From Synanceia verrucosa (taxonomy: Eukaryota > Chordata > Actinopteri > Perciformes > Synanceiidae): a stretch of DNA of 64,000 nucleotides. The notes under the pieces are model-generated. The model had not been told where the DNA came from and ran no database searches. It worked only from the letters and a program-made list of their open reading frames with translations. The stretch is from NCBI GenBank assembly GCA_029721515.1, contig CM056550.1, positions 22,828,619 through 22,892,618 of the forward strand. Reading direction: 5' to 3'. The translations under genes were made by a program, and so were the position numbers. Shown one piece after another: positions 51,101 through 57,100 of the stretch (the stretch's first letter is position 1; each line of letters opens with the position of its first letter).

Positions 51101-54100
51101 GAGCTAAATGCTCCCTAATGAAAATGAAAAATGCCTTTCATAAGAGTTAAAACATTGAAATGTGATAATGAGACATGCTGCATTCACAACAGAGAGGGCA
51201 CAACAGTCCTGCCATAAAGGCCAGTCACATAAATGTGGAGGGAACAAAAGACTTTATCATCGTACAGTCACTGGGCCATTAAAGTGACTCCCAAATCGCT
51301 GCAACAACTGATGTCGATGTGAATGCAGTCTAACAATAAACTACCTCCTGCAGCATTAAACAGTTGAATGAATATGTTTGTTTACATTTACAAACAAGAA
51401 GAACTGAAGCTCAAAATCCCTGTTTTCTCATTTAGTTTAGAACCTATGACCCTTGTAAGCAACTGTGGTGCAGTCACCCCGACAACCAGTACTTCTGTAA
51501 AACCAAAAAAGGTCCTCCGGTGGATGGAACAGAGTGTGCACCAGGAAAGGTGGGAAATGTCCCTGAACCAATTTCTGATTTTGGACAGTCACGATGCTTT
51601 ATTAACCTTTCTGTCCTTCTGTTTTTTTTTTCTCCTCCATTCTGCTGTCGTATTTTTAGTGGTGTTTCAAGGGCCATTGCATCTGGAGATCGAGCCAGCA
51701 GCCTCAGGGTCATGATGGAAGTTGGGGCTCCTGGTCAAAGTTGAGCTCTTGCTCCAGAACTTGTGGAGGTGGCGTGCGCTCCCGCAGCAGACAGTGCAAC
51801 AACCCTCCGTGAGTGCTGAGGCAGCGCAAAAAAAAAAAAAAGCAACAAAACCAGCTACTTTTTCAGATATTTATTTTATATATTTTCACATATACAGCAC
51901 GCTTAGTGTTCATCCAACTGATGACACTCTGTAAAAGTGTGAATGTAGAGCTGGAGAGTAGGGATAGTTTTTGATCCAGCACTGGCTTCCATTAAATTTG
52001 TTTAAAAAAAACAAAAAATGACTTGAATGTGTTCAAGAGTGCGAGCTACTGTACAGTGTGTCTCTGCCATTGTCTCTGTTCATATTAACTTTTGGGTGAT
52101 GACATTTTCACTTCATACCTTTAGCACATTTTTTCAGTTTTATTGGATATTATGGAGAATATTATGAATCATTTATCTCCAAATTAGAGTTGTCACTATT
52201 CTGACTGTGGACTACACAGGAGCAAAATTAAAATGGCACACAGGAAATGTTGAATAACTGACAAATGACTTAAAGTAGTTATCATTCAGTATGGGTTTGC
52301 CAGTTCACCGTGATCTGTTGCCACCAGGTTTGTTTAGTGAGCCTTCCCCACAGCAGGCTTGTCTTGAGTTATGTTCATATTAAACATTGTTTTGATGTGA
52401 CTATCCAGTAGAAACTCTGAATTCAAAGATGGAAAAGACATCACTGTAGGAGTGTATAATGAGCTGGGCAGCTTGGCTCTTGTTTTTGTCAATATTCATG
52501 TTCATCCCAGGAAATCTGCTATACCATGCTTGAAAGTAGACTAACTTCTTCAAACCATTTCTCACAGCATTGTGGTGCTGCAGTAACTGTATAATGTTTA
52601 AATATTCATAATAATTCAGCCATTTCATCACTTCCCCTGAAATGTAGGACCCAGTGAGCAGAAATGTTCATTTACTTCAATCTGGCAGTCCGTCACTCAA
52701 CTTGTTTATTTTACACCAATCTTCAGACTGTCCTTCACAAACTTTCTGGGCATATTGTTGAATCTTCAAAATTCTTGCAGCTCCACTGTCAATAATAATA
52801 AACATATTTTTGGTTATGGTAGCTGAAGTGTGGTAATTTCAAGATTTTTATAGTATATTTAATTCTCAATCTTTAATAATAGTATCTTTAATTCTTAAAT
52901 ATGCAAATTCTCCCTCTATAGTGCAAATAGTGAGATGATAATTATTTCAAAATCTAATGATGGTGGGCTGTCTTTTATGTCTCATTTATTGTCCGTCTCT
53001 TTGTTTTTTCATCCACCTTTTCTTCTTGTCTTCAAAATGCCAGACCCTGACACACAACACAATAACACAGCAGCTTTAATTAACACTAACACACTACAAA
53101 GCGGCGGCATTGTGCTATCAGGTTGACAGTAATGAGTATACCATGGATTACATGAATCCACCTCTTAATAGACTGGAGCTTTATTCCACATATCATTTCT
53201 TCCTTCTCATAAAGTTCCCATACTTTTAAATCAAGTCATTCCTACAAAACCCCTGGGAATTATACCAAGAAAGACTGCCTTTGGATCTTTGGAAATATTG
53301 TGATCAAAAAAGTCTTTGAGGGCATTGCTTTGTTTTTGTCATTTCATCAGGCCTGCCTATGGTGGTCGAGATTGCCCTGGCTCTGCTTTTGACTACCAGA
53401 TGTGCAACACAGAGGAGTGTGCTGGCCCGTACGAGGACTTCCGTGCTCAGCAGTGCATCCAGAGGAGCAACAAATACCACAAAAATATCAAGCACACCTG
53501 GCTGCCATACGAGCACCCAGATGGTAAGTCTGTAAAGAGCGCCGGCCCTCTCATTCGAAGGTTTCCTTCAGTTTTTTTGCAAAGGAACAAGTGGATAAAT
53601 CACATTTGCAGGCACATATGCTCTCACGCATATTTGTGATCAGGTGGATGTTATCTCTCCTCTGTGTCCCATTGATGTCTTTCTCAGATTCTGAAGAGAT
53701 TTGCATGAACCAAGGCGTGCTTTTTTGTGTTTTCAGAGGCACGTAAGTGTGAGCTGAGCTGCAAGTCAAAGGAAACAGGAGAGGTGGTGTTCATGAACCA
53801 GGTGATGCATGATGGAACCCGCTGCAGCTACTCTGACCCCTTCAGCGTGTGCGCCCGTGGAGAGTGTCTGGTACGTCTGTTACAGCTACATGCAGTCACA
53901 AACACTATTTTAATTTTTTTTATTGTGCTTTTTTAAGTTACAAATTAAAGGCCAGATATAATAATAAAATATTTTTTAAAAAGCCTAGATGAGCTGAAAA
54001 TGCTGCAACATAAGTCCTTCATTAAAAAGGAATTTAGCAATAATCTCCATGCATGCGTCATGTCGGAGATGGAATGAGAAGGAGGAATATGTAATCATAA

Positions 54101-57100
54101 ATATCACCTGACAAAGAGTTTTGGACATGCTGTTTTGCCTCCTTGTATAACTTTACAAGAGCATATTTCTGATTTATGATTAAACAGTTTTTGATATTTG
54201 CACACCTCTTTTCTGCTCCACAAACACAGACAGTGTTTGCCTCAGTATTCACCTTGGACATGAGACACGCTCCGTGTTTTGACTACATTTCCAGTTTTGT
54301 CTGGATGTGGTTTCAGTATGCATCATCTTAAATCCCTGAATCACATTCATGCAATGTTTTCCCATGCCATCATTTTCCCAGTGGATTAATCTCAGACTGC
54401 AGACACAGTGTTGCCCTGATTTGATTGACAGTCCCTACCTTTCCCTCTCGCAGCATGTAGGCTGCGACAAGGAGGTCGGCTCATACAAACAAGAGGATAA
54501 ATGTGGAGTGTGTGAGGGAGACAATTCCCACTGCCGCACCGTGAAGCTGACACTTACCAAGACGCCCAAAAAGACAGGTAAATATCAGCTAGGTGGGCGA
54601 GCCTGTTTCAGATGAGTTATTCTATGAGACTGTCAACATTAAATATCAAAAATAACACTATTGCAGGAATGAAATACATGGTTGATCCCAGCTAGTATCC
54701 CACATCTATCATAAATCAAAGGGTCAATCTCTGTCTTGATGTCTTGATTCAGAAATAACAGCTGAACCATGCCGTGTCCCTTTGTATTGACAGGAATGCT
54801 GAAAATGTTTGACATCCCAATAGGAGCTCGCCACATTGTTATCGAGGAGAATGAGACCTCCCCTCATATAATTGGTGAGCGTGTCTCGCATCCTTTTCCA
54901 GCTGTGGAAACACATAATTGTCTTGGTGCTCAGTAACAGAGTTATTCAATAATACAAAGGCAGTTTTCTTCACCTGTTGCAGGATTCTTGTGTTTGTGTC
55001 TGTATATTAAAAGGCTAAGAACAGAGAGTCATCAAGTTTAGTTTCTTCACTCAGTTAAGAGTCAGTTCACCCAAATCACACACAAAAACATTAACACCTT
55101 CATTTTCCAGGTTTTGGGATTTCTGCTACCACTTCAGTATAGTGAAGGTGTATGAATATTGAATATTTTTGCTAGTTTACTTTTCTGTGAAACAGCTATA
55201 ACAGATCATGTTTCCAAAAGAGAGCTGAAGCCATTATCTTTGCTCTCGCCAAAGCAATCAAACTCCACTGGAAAAAAAAAAAAAAATCCTTGCAGAACAA
55301 GGAAGCGGTTCTGTATGAGAGCATAAATTTATGTCACGGCTGGAAACCAATCATAACAATAATCACCATTTGTTTTCCTGAGAAGCTGGTGTCTGTTATT
55401 TTCCTGATGAATGTGAAATTAAGGCACATCACAGGTGCAATTGTGGTGATATGGAAAAAAGAAATAGCTTCCTGAGTTAAGCTACACTGCTGTGCTAAAG
55501 GCTTTCATTTTGAACTAAATATATATTAGTGGGTGGAAGATGATGGCTTTATCGAAGCAATGTGTCAGAAGTAATGTAGGTATTAGAGAGGAATGACAGA
55601 CATATCTTTTATAGCTTTCTGTACAACTAATTCAAGGTGAGTCAGAACAACATGGCATTTCGCCCAAACCCTCCCTCCTCTTTTCTCTCCTCTTTTCCTC
55701 TCTGGCTTTTATTATCTCATGGGAAGAAGAGATGACACACAACTTACCGCTGAAATTACCGCTGAAATTACTGCTGGCTAACGACAGCGGCAAACATCTC
55801 AGAACACATATTGACACGTTCCCAAAATGTCAGAATTGTTTGGGGGGGGTCATCACAAATTTCTGTTCGGTTTTTGAGATTTTTAATGAAATAAATTAAA
55901 ACGACAAGATGTTTCCACCACACATGCATTATAAAGCAACTTGTATTCTCACTCTGACAGCTGTGAAGAATCAAGTTACTGGAAACTTCTTACTGAATGC
56001 AAAAAGTGAAGACGCCGAAACAAAGACCTTCATCGAAAATGGTTTACAGTGGGAATATTCCCTCGATGATGGCAAGGAGATGCTGAAAACAACTGGTCCT
56101 CTGCATGAAGGCATTGTAGTACTGGTGAGTGGGACTGAACAGGATCATTTGTGTTTTCCCGACGTTCATTGTTTTTCTAATAAACTTCTCTCACGTTGTT
56201 GCAGGTTATTCCCCAGGAGGAAGACACAAAGATCAGCCTGACGTACAAGTATATCATACATGAGGACCTGTTGCCACTTATAACCAACAACAATGTTCTT
56301 CTGGCAGAACTTGACACCTATGAATGGGCACTGAAAAGCTGGTCTCAGTGCTCCAAACCCTGTGGAGGAGGTCAGTGAGTGTACATTGTAGTATGTTTTA
56401 ATAAATAACCTGTTGTAGACACTCTTTTCTTGGAGTGTGTTCAGAAAAACAGCATCTGTAGAGTCAAGATTCAAGAGATTTATTTGTCACATAATTGTAC
56501 ATATACAACAGCAGTGAAATAGAAATAGCAACAACTCTGTCAACTGTGTGTAAAAAATGTGCTAAAGATGTTAAAAAATTATAATATAACCCAAAAAGAG
56601 AGGATAATAATACTACTAATAATAATAATGATAAGAAGAAGAAAAATAATGACTGCAGTGGGGTATAAACAGTTTGTAGGATTGCAAGGTGCTGAGGTCC
56701 AAGATCTATTCTGGTATTTGTGAGGTTATTTCCAAGTTTACCGGTGTGAATATTTGCTTCATTTCTCAGTTTTTAGTCGTTATAAATCAGACTTTCTTTC
56801 TTTTTTATTTATACACTGTTGGACAGACAAATCAATGAAATATCCCAAATTAAAATCACATTGGACTTTTTTTTCACCCCGCAGGCATTCAGTACACAAA
56901 ATACGGATGCAGGAGGAAGAGTGACAGCCGTTTGGTACATCGAAACTTTTGTGAAACCAGCAAAAAGCCCAAACCTATCCGCAAGCGCTGCAACGTCCAA
57001 GAGTGCAGCCAGCCAACGTGAGTGCTCTCCAGATATAGATGGTTGTAGAACAATAGCTCATACAGCAAGTGGTCATAATGGCCATATGCACCTTGACCTA

